NCBI RefSeq assembly: GCF_000686945.1
Contig: NZ_JMME01000005.1
Span: 124,001 to 188,000, forward strand
DNA: 64,000 nt
Origin: Selenomonas sp. AE3005
GTDB lineage: Bacteria > Bacillota > Negativicutes > Selenomonadales > Selenomonadaceae
Direction: 5' to 3'
Below the pieces are notes generated by a model that ran no database searches, was not told the DNA's origin, and saw nothing but the letters and a program-made list of their open reading frames with translations. The position numbers were made by a program, and so were the translations under genes. Shown in pieces: positions 53,401 to 60,781 of this stretch (its first letter is position 1; every line of letters starts with the position of its first letter).

Positions 53401-53619
53401 CTGTGTGCCGTTGACCTGCTGCTCGATGACTTGCGCTACCGTCTGGTTAATGACGCTGGCATTGGCCCCGGTGTAGATGGTGCTAACGTTGATTGTGGGC
53501 TGGGTAATCTGCGGATACTGGGCCACGGGCAGGCTCAGACCGGAAATTACACCCAGAATGACGATGATAATCGAGATAACGATGGCGAAGATGGGACGAT
53601 GAATAAAGAATCGTGACAC
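50425..53619 (-). CDS. AcrB-type RND multidrug efflux transporter
   Basis: A 1064-residue HAE1-family inner-membrane proton antiporter. Starts SRFFIHRPIFAIVISIIIVILGVISGLSLPVAQYP; TM4 has VVDDAIVVIENV with the proton-relay Asp pair, TM10 has AAKNAILIVEFA with the Lys. Two large periplasmic loops are of normal size. The GTG start lies 13 bp after acrA and follows GGAGGCGAGG. With the adaptor gene upstream it should form an efflux complex; no outer-membrane channel gene is in the operon. Confidence 0.96.
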   Translation of the reverse strand: MSRFFIHRPIFAIVISIIIVILGVISGLSLPVAQYPQITQPTINVSTIYTGANASVINQTVAQVIEQQVNGTQGMAYMNSSSDDTGSYNLDVKFDLGTNGDMDAVLVQNNVSIATSSLPSDVQTVGVTTKKASSDMSYMFAIYSPNGTFKRTFIMNYASIYIIDALKRIKGVGDVSTFGSQYAMRVWLNPDRLSDLGLTVGDVERAIREQNVQAPAGTIGQMPTPANQEKQYTGSVQGRLTTPQEFGNVILKAKPDGSYVFLRDVARIETGAKSTNMVADANGAPCAGFGVKLTDDANAVETISEVKKVLAEAAKEFPDDLVFEPVIDNTEYINESIKEVVNTFKEALMLVILIVFLFLQSWRATLIPVLAIPVSLVGTFASFIVLGFSINTLTLFAMVLAIGLVVDDAIVVIENVESHMKKDGLGPVEATEVAMDEVQGPVVAIAFVLSAVFIPCAFLGGTTGVLYRQFALTIAVSMALSAFIALTLTPALCALLMKPHDPNKKKNILDRFFDRFNDWFERTQNRYTGKVGWFIDHAKVSVASLLVICVLAGVCFKLLPSTFVPDEDQGYFLVSVTMPEGTSLNRTLETMDTMSTELSDIPGVKNVMKIAGFDVLSNGNKANAGTFFVSLDSWSQRTSEELGIFPIVIKANKLQANHPEAKVMAFPTPSLPGLGMVGGWSMELLDMTGHTDKELDNITKEILAAANKRPELANVYTTYSIESPICKFDVNREKVKQLGVNLSDVFTALQVNYGGSQINDFMQFGRNYKVIMQSDTQYRSEKEALKFNYVRNSEGNMVPLDSLLTPKLSTSTSIISRFNGTRSISIQGSVGDGYSSGQAIAAMEEVVKTTAPAGFNIEWSGQSREEKKSANSTGQVMGLAIVFVFLCLAALYESWSVPFAVLMTIPTGLFGAFFVQLALLMLELSFGKFNPGLQNTVYMQIGVIMIMGLAAKNAILIVEFAKVRVDQGMEPVKAAIEAAGLRLRPIIMTSLAFIIGCLPLAMAHGAGAAARNSMGTAVVGGMLFATCLGIFLIPVLYVVVAWVAMKLTGKKKAPAPLPESTVNE

Positions 53620-53632
53620 TGTCCTCGCCTCC

Positions 53633-54823
53633 TTACGATTTATCCGTGATTTCTGTTGATTCCTTAGTGGAGAAACCCATATCCTCAGGTGTCACCATGG
53701 TGACGTCAATTTCCTGTCCGGCGCGCAGGCTGGTCAGACCTTCCACTATGACGACATCAGAGGGGGAAATTCCCTTCTCAATAATATAGTAGCTGCCTAC
53801 TTTTTCACCGAGCTTGACGTTTTTGGAGACGGACTTGCCATCTTCACCGACAACCAGCACAAAGGATTCATCCAACAGCTGCTGTACAGCACGCTGGGGA
53901 ACAAGCAGGGCGTTGTTCGTCTTGACACCTACCAGATGTACCTGCACGAACATGCCGGGCAGCAAAATTCCCTGCGGATTGGGGATGGTGGCCTTGATGG
54001 TCAGGGAGCCGGAGTTGGTGGACAAGGCTCTGTCGGCAGTAACGATATCGCCTTCAAAGGGATATTCCTTGCCGTTGCTCAAATTGATTTTGACCTTGGG
54101 CAGCGGGGTATTATCATGGCGGATATCCGTGCCTTTTTCCATAGCGTCAGCCAAAAGATTAAGGTATTCTGTTTCACTGACACTGAACTGGATATTGATG
54201 GGGTCCATGGTGCCGATGGTGACAAGGTTAGTCGAACCGGCAGTGGCATACGTGCCGATGGCCACATCATCCACAGATACGCGGCCGCTCATGGGAGCGT
54301 AAACAACTGTATCATCAAGATTTTCCTGTGCCTTGCGCACGGCGGCGCGCTGCGCGGCCACTGTTGACAGATGGCCTTCCACATCGGAACGCTTGTTGGT
54401 GAGCGTCTGCTCCGATACAGCTCTGTCTACCCACAGCCGTTCATAGCGGCCCAGTTCCTCCTGAGCATTCCGCAGATTAGACTCGGCTTTGCTGAGTTCT
54501 GCCTGTGCGGAAATTACGGCCGTCTCATACTGCCGGGAATCCAGTTTGTAAAGCGGCTGACCGGCGTAGACATAATCACCGCCATTGAAGTACTTTTCGA
54601 TAACACTGCCTGATACCTTGGAATGTACATGTACTTCTTCTTTTCCTTGCAAATGGCCGGGATAGCCGAAAGCTATAGGCGTATCCTGCCGCAAAACCTG
54701 CATGGCCTTGACGGGCGTCTTGCCGGCCTGCGGAGCTTGCTGCGGTCCGCAGCCGCCTACAAAGACGCTGGCCAGCAGCGCTGTGGCAGCAAGTATACTG
54801 CCAGCTTTTTTCCATGAATACAT
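53633..54823 (-). CDS. RND periplasmic adaptor (AcrA-like lipoprotein)
   Basis: A 396-residue membrane-fusion protein: signal peptide with lipobox VGGC, barrel-sandwich (lipoyl) half motifs (VHVHSKVSGSVIEKYFNGGDYVYAGQPLYKLD and VVYAPMSGRV), a helical hairpin (SAQAELSKAESNLRNAQEELGRYERL) and C-terminal beta-barrel parts (LLPGMFVQVHLVGVKTNNALLVPQRAVQQL). It bridges the AcrB-like pump to an outer-membrane channel. It starts the minus-strand operon; GAGGGAGG precedes the ATG. Confidence 0.95.
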   Translation of the reverse strand: MYSWKKAGSILAATALLASVFVGGCGPQQAPQAGKTPVKAMQVLRQDTPIAFGYPGHLQGKEEVHVHSKVSGSVIEKYFNGGDYVYAGQPLYKLDSRQYETAVISAQAELSKAESNLRNAQEELGRYERLWVDRAVSEQTLTNKRSDVEGHLSTVAAQRAAVRKAQENLDDTVVYAPMSGRVSVDDVAIGTYATAGSTNLVTIGTMDPINIQFSVSETEYLNLLADAMEKGTDIRHDNTPLPKVKINLSNGKEYPFEGDIVTADRALSTNSGSLTIKATIPNPQGILLPGMFVQVHLVGVKTNNALLVPQRAVQQLLDESFVLVVGEDGKSVSKNVKLGEKVGSYYIIEKGISPSDVVIVEGLTSLRAGQEIDVTMVTPEDMGFSTKESTEITDKS

Positions 54824-55045
54824 ATATTAGTCCCTCCCTCAATAATATAAAGACTGTCTAAAGGATAGGAGCCTGCAGTATATACAGAATATTATTAAAA
54901 CTCCTTAAATTATAGACATACTAATATTTTTGAATTTCAACAATAAAACGCTAATTCCTGCTATGGGCTGTAGATTTTGCCGAGTAAAATGGCAAATGAG
55001 GCAGCCTGGCCTGTTCCTGCCGCGCTTGCCTTAAAGAAGGGCATC
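54824..55045. other. Noncoding region between the RND operon and the riboswitch unit
   Basis: About 220 bases. The left part (54840-54955) is AT-rich and must contain the operon promoter: a TATAAT on the minus strand at 54909-54914, but TTGAAA is 20 bases away, so no good -35. A short palindrome TTGAATTTCAA lies at 54930-54940 and could be an operator. I see nothing convincing in 54956-55045. Confidence 0.5.
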
Positions 55046-55074
55046 TTGACAGTGGAATTATGAGATGATATGAT
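55046..55074 (+). promoter_or_regulatory. Near-consensus promoter of the riboswitch unit
   Basis: TTGACA, 17 bases, TATGAT: one mismatch from consensus. Transcription should begin near 55081, exactly where the riboswitch structure starts. Confidence 0.85.
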
Positions 55075-55080
55075 GAAACT

Positions 55081-55216
55081 ACCATAGAGAGTGCGCGAGG
55101 GACAGTCCCGATGACCGCACAGCAACCTACCGGAGGGCAAGGTGCTAAGGACTGAACGATGGGTCATGCTTCTTTAAGAGATAAAAGGCTCATCGAAACG
55201 ATGGGTCTTTTCTTTA
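55081..55216 (+). promoter_or_regulatory. S-box-like SAM riboswitch with terminator
   Basis: The core matches the SAM-I family in order: AGAG, P2 arms GTGCG/CGCAC enclosing GGGAC-AGTCCCGATGA, then AGCAACC, a P3 CCT/AGG stem, and AAGGTGCTAA. P1 is short (ACCAT with ATGGGT, one bulge), and the usual P4 is not obvious, so a SAM-I/IV-like variant is possible. The segment CGATGGGTC occurs twice (55157-55165, 55199-55207); both can pair with GGCTCATCG (55187-55195). The second pairing, followed by TTTT, is a terminator; the first would be the antiterminator. SAM binding should therefore switch the gene off (inference). Confidence 0.72.
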
Positions 55217-55247
55217 TGAGTAAAATCATAAAAGGAGCGGACAACTC

Positions 55248-56240
55248 ATGGGAAAGGAAAATAGGTATATCTATGAAGTGAAGGCAGAGGCGTTTCTCGT
55301 TTACGACAAATCACTCTGCGAAATGGATTCCCCTTTTGTGCAATGGCTGAGGTCAGAGGGGTTCAGCTATGCAGGGAGGGATGGAAATTATGGCATATGC
55401 AGCTGGGCTTATGTCAACATCACCCACAAGATGTATGCATATGGCAAGCCATTTATCCCTATCGTAAAGGAAACAGGAAACCATGCCATAACGATTGATG
55501 AATTCAAAACCATTTATGCCATCTACAAAAAATACGAAGGGAAGAAGATATTCAGCTTTGGCGATGAGCAGGATGAGGAAACTGAGGAAACCTTGGAGAT
55601 GAAAGACCCTTATAAGCCTAATGTACTGAATATGTTAAAGTTTATATGGGAATTGAAGGACAAGCTGAATCAGGAGGAAAGAAAACTCTGCGAACTGAAA
55701 CGGGACTACACGCTGGAGGAATTCAGGGATGTGGTTGCAAAACATATGGGGAAAATAGAATTCTTTCAGCAGACGGCAGAAAAGGCTGGCGTTCCCCTGG
55801 ACCAATATTGCAGGGAATATTTCGACCGCAAGCAGGTGACAGCCGCAAATAGGAACGAGAGTGTTCGGGAGTATTACAGGACTGTATTGAAGAACAGGAG
55901 TCTTTTAGAGGATTGTGCGGAGAACCTTGCTCGTAATTGGTATGCGGCAGAAATGAATTACACGCTGGAGGAATTCAAGGCAGCACTCGCCAAGAAAATG
56001 GAGAAATATGGCGAATTCCAATACCAAGCCAAGGAACTGGGTATCCCCCTCGACAGATTTTGCAGGGCTTATGTGGATTACAAGGAGGCGGAGGACGATG
56101 ATAAGGATGTTCAGCATTCTTATGAGGACCTCTTTTCCAGTGGACACTCTTTTGCCTATCTGGCAGATAATCTGGCCTACACCTGGGATATGATAGGGGA
56201 TAGAGTTTCAGGCGAGAAAATCTCGCAATACTTGAAATAG
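55248..56240 (+). CDS. Unrecognised protein with internal duplication, riboswitch-controlled
   Basis: I do not recognise this 330-residue protein. Residues 1-115 are an unknown domain (YIYEVKAEAFLVYDKSLCEMDSPF, then SWAYVNITHKMYAYGKPFIPIVKE). Residues about 150-320 contain two tandem copies of an ~80-residue unit: DYTLEEFRDVVAKHMGKIEF...GVPLDQYCREYFDRK...LLEDCAENLARNW and NYTLEEFKAALAKKMEKYGEF...GIPLDRFCRAYVDYK...FAYLADNLAYTW. It has no signal peptide or membrane segment. By my count 12 of 16 Arg codons are AGG/AGA, whereas neighbours use mainly CGC/CGT, which suggests horizontal transfer. AAGGAG precedes the ATG. A link to methionine or SAM is suggested only by the leader. Confidence 0.75.
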   Translation: MGKENRYIYEVKAEAFLVYDKSLCEMDSPFVQWLRSEGFSYAGRDGNYGICSWAYVNITHKMYAYGKPFIPIVKETGNHAITIDEFKTIYAIYKKYEGKKIFSFGDEQDEETEETLEMKDPYKPNVLNMLKFIWELKDKLNQEERKLCELKRDYTLEEFRDVVAKHMGKIEFFQQTAEKAGVPLDQYCREYFDRKQVTAANRNESVREYYRTVLKNRSLLEDCAENLARNWYAAEMNYTLEEFKAALAKKMEKYGEFQYQAKELGIPLDRFCRAYVDYKEAEDDDKDVQHSYEDLFSSGHSFAYLADNLAYTWDMIGDRVSGEKISQYLK

Positions 56241-56277
56241 GATTTACGGGCAGGTTTTTCTGTGGAGGAGATTTTGA

Positions 56278-56724
56278 ATGATTAAGATACTTTTTGTTTG
56301 TCATGGCAATATCTGCCGGTCGACAATGGCTGAGTTTGTCATGAAGGAATTAGTGCGCCGGGCGGGGCGGGAACAGGAGATTATGGTGGCGTCCAAGGCT
56401 TGCCGTACTGATGAACTGGGCAGCGATACCCACCCGGGGACAAAAGCGGCTTTGCGTAATCATGGCATACCGTTTACCAGGCGTCAGGCCCGGCAGATAC
56501 AGAGGGCTGATTATGAGGAGTTTGACTACATCGTCGCTATGGATGAGGAAAATATGCGTGACCTGCAGCGGCTGACGGGCGGCGATTCCCGGCATAAGTG
56601 CCAGCTATTGTTGAGCTTTGCCGGGGAGAAACAGGAAGTAGCTGACCCGTGGTACACGGGCAATTTTGAAGTGACTTATCAGGACGTTATGAAAGGTTGT
56701 CAAGCATTACTGGCCAAAATTTGA
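56278..56724 (+). CDS. Low-molecular-weight protein tyrosine phosphatase
   Basis: A 148-residue LMW-PTP: the P-loop C8-HGNIC-R14-S in FVCHGNICRST and the general-acid motif DPWYTG. An ArsC-type role is unlikely because the PTP motifs are standard. Relatives act on tyrosine kinases of capsule export or on other phosphoproteins. It stands before a methyltransferase-like gene and two glycosyltransferase genes. Confidence 0.94.
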   Translation: MIKILFVCHGNICRSTMAEFVMKELVRRAGREQEIMVASKACRTDELGSDTHPGTKAALRNHGIPFTRRQARQIQRADYEEFDYIVAMDEENMRDLQRLTGGDSRHKCQLLLSFAGEKQEVADPWYTGNFEVTYQDVMKGCQALLAKI

Positions 56725-56761
56725 TATAATGTTAGGAAAAGACTTTTAAGGGGGGAGCATA

Positions 56762-57706
56762 TTGCCGGAAAAAATAAAGCCGGAGCTGCTGCAATTTTTG
56801 CAGCCCGGGGAACTGCCACTTAAAATTTTGGTGGTGGAAGATTTGGGATATCTGCCCCGGCTGCGGCAAATGTTTCCCTGTGCGGAACTTTATGCAGCGA
56901 CTGCTGACAGTGACGCCATGCTCGACTATCAGGATTTAGGCGTCCACTTTCAGCTGGTGAATTATCTGGCCGAGCGCCTGCCCTATGCGCAGGAATTTTT
57001 TGATTACATTATTTCAGATTTGACTCTGGAACAGGCCGGCAACCCTCAGGATATTGCTGCCGGCTTTTCGCGTTATTTAAAGGAAACGGGCTCGCTGCTC
57101 ACGAGTTTCCGTAATATCCGCCACTACAGCCAGCTCACGGATTTGCGTGACGGCCATTATTACAATGTGGTGGCGCGCCTGTTTGCCCGGGAGGAATTTG
57201 AACGTCTGCTGTATGCCTCCTATTATAAGATGGTCTTTATGGAGCCGCAAAAGCGGCCGGCTGATGAAAAAACTCTGCAGCAATTTTTAGCGGCAGGTTT
57301 TGCCAATGACAGGGACGATCTCAATACGGAGTTCTGGCTGGTGCGGGCTGACCGGTCAATGCCGGAAATGGCCCTGCTTAAATCCATGTATAGCAAAGAG
57401 GAGCGCCGGCAGTTTTCCACTTATCTGCACCGGATTGAGTACGATGTGGACACTGCGCAGCAGTGCCGCCTGCTTTGGGATTTTTACCAGCAGCATGGTT
57501 TCTTTGCTGACTATGCGGCGGCGTTTATCAAGCAGGCGGTTTTCCACCCGGCGCGTTTTTACCGGCGGCTTATGCAATATTCGCCGGCAGAGATGGCGGA
57601 GATAGGGCTGATGCTGCAGGGGGCACTTAACAACGCCACCACGGCGGAGGAGCAGGAAATGTTGCAGAGCTTATGGCAGGAGTGGCAGGTGAAACAAAAT
57701 GGCTGA
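56762..57706 (+). CDS. Methyltransferase-like protein
   Basis: A 314-residue protein starting at a TTG after GGGGGGAG. The N-terminal 150 residues look like a class I SAM-dependent methyltransferase fold (LKILVVEDLGYLPRLRQMFPCAELYAATADSDAML, then FDYIISDLTLEQAGNPQDIAAGFSRYLKETGSLLTSFRN), although the glycine motif I is degenerate (VVEDLG). The rest is helical. It overlaps the GT2 gene by 8 bases; in this setting it may modify a glycan (inference). Confidence 0.68.
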   Translation: MPEKIKPELLQFLQPGELPLKILVVEDLGYLPRLRQMFPCAELYAATADSDAMLDYQDLGVHFQLVNYLAERLPYAQEFFDYIISDLTLEQAGNPQDIAAGFSRYLKETGSLLTSFRNIRHYSQLTDLRDGHYYNVVARLFAREEFERLLYASYYKMVFMEPQKRPADEKTLQQFLAAGFANDRDDLNTEFWLVRADRSMPEMALLKSMYSKEERRQFSTYLHRIEYDVDTAQQCRLLWDFYQQHGFFADYAAAFIKQAVFHPARFYRRLMQYSPAEMAEIGLMLQGALNNATTAEEQEMLQSLWQEWQVKQNG

Positions 57707-58388
57707 TTTGGCTGATAATAAAATTGCTTTTATTACCTGTGTTAATAGTGATGACTGGTATAGTGAGTGCCGGCTGTATTTGGAAAGCCTTAATATTCCT
57801 GAGGGCATGACTGCAGAATTCATTCCCGTGCAGGGGGCGGCCTCGATGTGCGCCGGTTACAATCAGGGCATGCAGATGAGCAATGCCCGCTATAAGGTAT
57901 ACCTGCATCAGGACACACTGGTGGTCAATAAAAATCTCGTGATGGATTTGCTGAATATATTTGCTGATGAATCTGTCGGCGCGGTCGGGGTGATTGGCTG
58001 CCGCAGCCTGCCGCGCAGCGGTGTATGGTGGGACGGCCTGCGGACTTATGGCCGGGTGCTGCACGCCTGTGAGCCGGAAAGTGTGGTGGATTCCCATTGC
58101 CGGGAGCCGGAGGGCGCATATCAGGAGGTTGAGGCTGTGGACGGCCTCTTTATTGCCACGCAGTACGATGTGCCCTGGCGTGAGGATATTTTTACCGGCT
58201 GGCACCTGTATGATACTTCTATATGTAAGGAAATGCAGCGCCGAGGGTACAAGGTAGTGGTTCCCAATCAGGAACAGGATTTCTGGTGTATCCATTGTCC
58301 GAAAGAAAAGCCCTTGGCAGCAGAGTATAAGGGTTATCAAAAGGCCTTTATCAGGGAATATGGCAGGGAACTTAACCCGGAAGTTTGA
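57699..58388 (+). CDS. Glycosyltransferase, GT2-like (StrF-type domain)
   Basis: A 229-residue single-domain GT-A protein: IAFITCVNSDDWYSECRLYLESL at the start, VYLHQDTLVVNKNLVMDLL (DxD replaced by HQDT, as in PF13712-type proteins), and a terminal WHLYDTSICKEMQRRGYKVVVPNQ. This resembles the StrF-like glycosyltransferase family. It overlaps the preceding gene and precedes a GT41 gene. Confidence 0.8.
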   Translation: MADLADNKIAFITCVNSDDWYSECRLYLESLNIPEGMTAEFIPVQGAASMCAGYNQGMQMSNARYKVYLHQDTLVVNKNLVMDLLNIFADESVGAVGVIGCRSLPRSGVWWDGLRTYGRVLHACEPESVVDSHCREPEGAYQEVEAVDGLFIATQYDVPWREDIFTGWHLYDTSICKEMQRRGYKVVVPNQEQDFWCIHCPKEKPLAAEYKGYQKAFIREYGRELNPEV

Positions 58389-58477
58389 GAACTTTGCGCT
58401 GCATACAGGAAAAAGATACACAGCGTAGAATAGTTTATGAAGATATTACGATATGAGATGTGGGAGTTAGTCTATTT

Positions 58478-60196
58478 ATGGAGCAGGAGACTTTAAACTG
58501 GATAAATCTGGCGGATAAGTTCGCTCGTGAAGGTGACCCGAAGGGAATGCGCGCCTGTGCACGGGAATTATGGAATATAGATGCAGGCAGTATGGACGGG
58601 CCGGCGATAATGGCTGAGGCGGCCATGTATATGGGGAGCTATGAGGAATCGCATGCTCTGGTGTATGAGATTTTGCAGAAAAAGCCGGCGCATCTGCGGG
58701 GACGGCTGGTAGCGGCAGCTCTCGCAGCTATGGAATTTAAGCTCGATGAAGAATTACCCCTGCTGACCAGATTGCTGGAGGAATTAAAAACAAAACTGCT
58801 GGCGCTGACACCGGACGATTTAAGTTACAATGACTATATCTATATGTCTCAGCGTGCCCAGGCGTTAATGGCTGATGCCTGTTATCTGGCTGCCCGTCCC
58901 GAGACAGCAGCGGAAATGCTGCTGGCTTATAGCAAACAGGCGCAGGACGAAGAGGAAAAGGCGGAAACCTACAGCAAGTATTTATTCATGCGGAACTACC
59001 GTGATGTAGGGGCTATTGAAGGACGGCAGCTGGCGGAACGTTACGGAAAGATGCTGACGATTAAACCTTATCAGCATGAACATAAGAAAAAATTGCCGCA
59101 TAAAAAATTGCGCGTGGGCTATGTATCGCCGGATTTCCGGCAGCATGCAGTGGCCAATTTTGTGGCACCGCTTTTGCGTAATTTTAATAGCGACCGTTTT
59201 TCCGTGTATGTATATTCCACGGGCCAGAAGGACGCGGTGACAAGACGTCTGATGTCCAGCCCGGTTACCTGGCGTGACCTGCGGGGACGCAATTCGCGGA
59301 CGGCCGCGCGGCTGATAGCGGAAGATAACATAGATATTCTGGTGGATTTGTCCGGTCACAGCCAGAACAACTGTATGCCCATTATGGCCTACCGCCCGGC
59401 ACCGGTGCAGGTGGCCGGCATTGGCTATATGAATACGACAGGGCTCAGCACCGTTGATTATTTTTTGTCAGATGAGATATGCCTGCCCACGGGCAATATT
59501 GCTGCTGATGGCTTTACCGAACAGATTCTGCGCCTGCCACATTCACACCTGTGCTATACGCCGGGGGCGGTGCGGGAGATTCCCGAGGCCGGGGTGGAGG
59601 CACCGTGTATCAATAACGGTTATGTGACCTTTGGTTCCTTTAACAATCTGGCCAAGATAACCGATGAAACCCTGCTCTTATGGCGCGGTATTCTCGAACA
59701 GGTCCGCAGCTCCAAGCTGGTGCTGAAGGGCAAGACGCTCAGTATTCCTTCCGGCAAGGCCATCATGCGCGACAGGCTGAAACGGCTTAATTTTGACTTG
59801 TCAAAAGTGGAAATGCGCCCGTATAGCCCTGACTATATGGAGGAGTACCGTGATATTGACATAGCACTGGATACCATGCCCTATAACGGCGGCGTGACCA
59901 CCTGTGAGGCTTTGCTGATGGGCGTGCCCGTGATAAGCTTGCGCGGCCAGCGGCATGGTTCCCGGTTCGGTGCGTCGATTCTGGCCAATGCCGGTGTCAG
60001 CGAACTCGTGGTAGAAAATGATATCAACTATGTGCGACGCGCGGTGCAGCTCGGGAGCAATCAGGAACTCATCGCGGCATATCATTCCGGCTTGCGGGCC
60101 AATCTTGTAAAATCTCCTTTGATGGACGCCAAAAATTACATGCAGGAGCTGGAAAATGGCTATGCAGGGATATGGGAGAATTTTTGCACAATATAA
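58478..60196 (+). CDS. OGT/SPINDLY-type glycosyltransferase (GT41)
   Basis: A 572-residue protein: an N-terminal TPR-like helical region (about 1-190) and a GT41 catalytic part: KKLRVGYVSPDFRQHAVANFV, DILVDLSGHSQNNCMPIMAYRPAPVQVAGIGYMNTTGLSTVDYFLSDE, FGSFNNLAKITDETLLLWRGIL and DIALDTMPYNGGVTTCEALLMGVPVI. Family members add GlcNAc (or similar) to Ser/Thr of proteins in the cytoplasm. With flagellar genes in the window, flagellin is a possible substrate, but not shown. ATG 58478 is 11 bases after GGGAG; GTG 58460 is an alternative. Confidence 0.85.
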   Translation: MEQETLNWINLADKFAREGDPKGMRACARELWNIDAGSMDGPAIMAEAAMYMGSYEESHALVYEILQKKPAHLRGRLVAAALAAMEFKLDEELPLLTRLLEELKTKLLALTPDDLSYNDYIYMSQRAQALMADACYLAARPETAAEMLLAYSKQAQDEEEKAETYSKYLFMRNYRDVGAIEGRQLAERYGKMLTIKPYQHEHKKKLPHKKLRVGYVSPDFRQHAVANFVAPLLRNFNSDRFSVYVYSTGQKDAVTRRLMSSPVTWRDLRGRNSRTAARLIAEDNIDILVDLSGHSQNNCMPIMAYRPAPVQVAGIGYMNTTGLSTVDYFLSDEICLPTGNIAADGFTEQILRLPHSHLCYTPGAVREIPEAGVEAPCINNGYVTFGSFNNLAKITDETLLLWRGILEQVRSSKLVLKGKTLSIPSGKAIMRDRLKRLNFDLSKVEMRPYSPDYMEEYRDIDIALDTMPYNGGVTTCEALLMGVPVISLRGQRHGSRFGASILANAGVSELVVENDINYVRRAVQLGSNQELIAAYHSGLRANLVKSPLMDAKNYMQELENGYAGIWENFCTI

Positions 60197-60212
60197 ACAA
60201 TATAAAAAACAC

Positions 60213-60241
60213 TTGCATTTGCGAAAGAAATAATATACAAT
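60213..60241 (+). promoter_or_regulatory. Promoter of the zinc-ribbon gene
   Basis: TTGCAT, 17 bases, TACAAT; about 100 bases upstream of the start codon. Confidence 0.65.
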
Positions 60242-60347
60242 GATAAACATAGGCGTTCTTTTCTCGGCGTATTCTATACAAAAATGGGGACACAGGGAAC
60301 ATAGGGACATCTAAATTCTATTTTTTTCTAGGTAAGGGGATTATCGT

Positions 60348-60638
60348 ATGGCTTTCGAAGACAAAACATTGACTTGCAAGGAATGTGGTAAGGAATTTAC
60401 GTTCACCGCTGGTGAGCAGGAATTCTACGCTGAGAAGGGTTTTGAGAACGAACCGGCTCGTTGCCGTGACTGCCGTGACAAGCGCCGTCGTAGCCGTGAT
60501 GGTGGCGAACAGCGCCAGATGTTTAAGGTTGTTTGCGCTGAATGCGGCAAGGAAACTGAAGTTCCTTTTGAGCCGAAAAATGACCGTCCGGTATACTGCC
60601 GTGACTGCTTCAATCAGAAGAGAGGCGAAGCAATGTAA
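60348..60638 (+). CDS. Zinc-ribbon protein with two CxxC-CxxC sets
   Basis: A 96-residue protein with two zinc-ribbon modules: CKECGKEF...CRDCRDK (zf-trcl-like) and CAECGKET...CRDCFNQK (CxxC_CxxC type), separated by an Arg-rich stretch (KRRRSRDGGEQRQ). Zinc binding and nucleic-acid contact are likely from composition. The family is widespread in Firmicutes, without an agreed function. Confidence 0.85.
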   Translation: MAFEDKTLTCKECGKEFTFTAGEQEFYAEKGFENEPARCRDCRDKRRRSRDGGEQRQMFKVVCAECGKETEVPFEPKNDRPVYCRDCFNQKRGEAM

Positions 60639-60639
60639 T

Positions 60640-60692
60640 TATACGCTCCGCAAATTTTGCCTTTGCAAAATTTGTACAACGGCGTTATAATA
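60640..60692 (+). repeat. Mini-palindrome carrying the ABC-transporter promoter
   Basis: A 53-bp near-palindrome: ATTATACGCTCCG / CGGCGTTATAAT ends and inner GCAAATTTTGC / GCAAAATTTG arms. The right half includes a promoter: TTGCAA (60663-60668), 17 bases, TATAAT (60686-60691). Its right end matches 38638-38664 and the ends of the repeats at 14142 and 15090. Confidence 0.72.
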
Positions 60693-60709
60693 GCATTGTG
60701 CGTGACGAG

Positions 60710-60744
60710 TGGAGTTTGAGCGAAACGCTCAGACTCCATTTTTG
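60710..60744 (+). terminator. Hairpin with T-tract in the 5' UTR of the binding-protein gene
   Basis: Stem TGGAGTTTGAGCG / CGCTCAGACTCCA with one mismatch and an AAA loop, then ATTTTTGTTT. It starts only about 12 bases after the expected transcription start (about 60698). It would stop most transcripts at about 45 nt unless relieved, so it looks like an attenuator or an mRNA-stabilising structure. Confidence 0.7.
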
Positions 60745-60781
60745 TTTCACTGTAAATTTAATTCGAGGATGGGGATTATCT

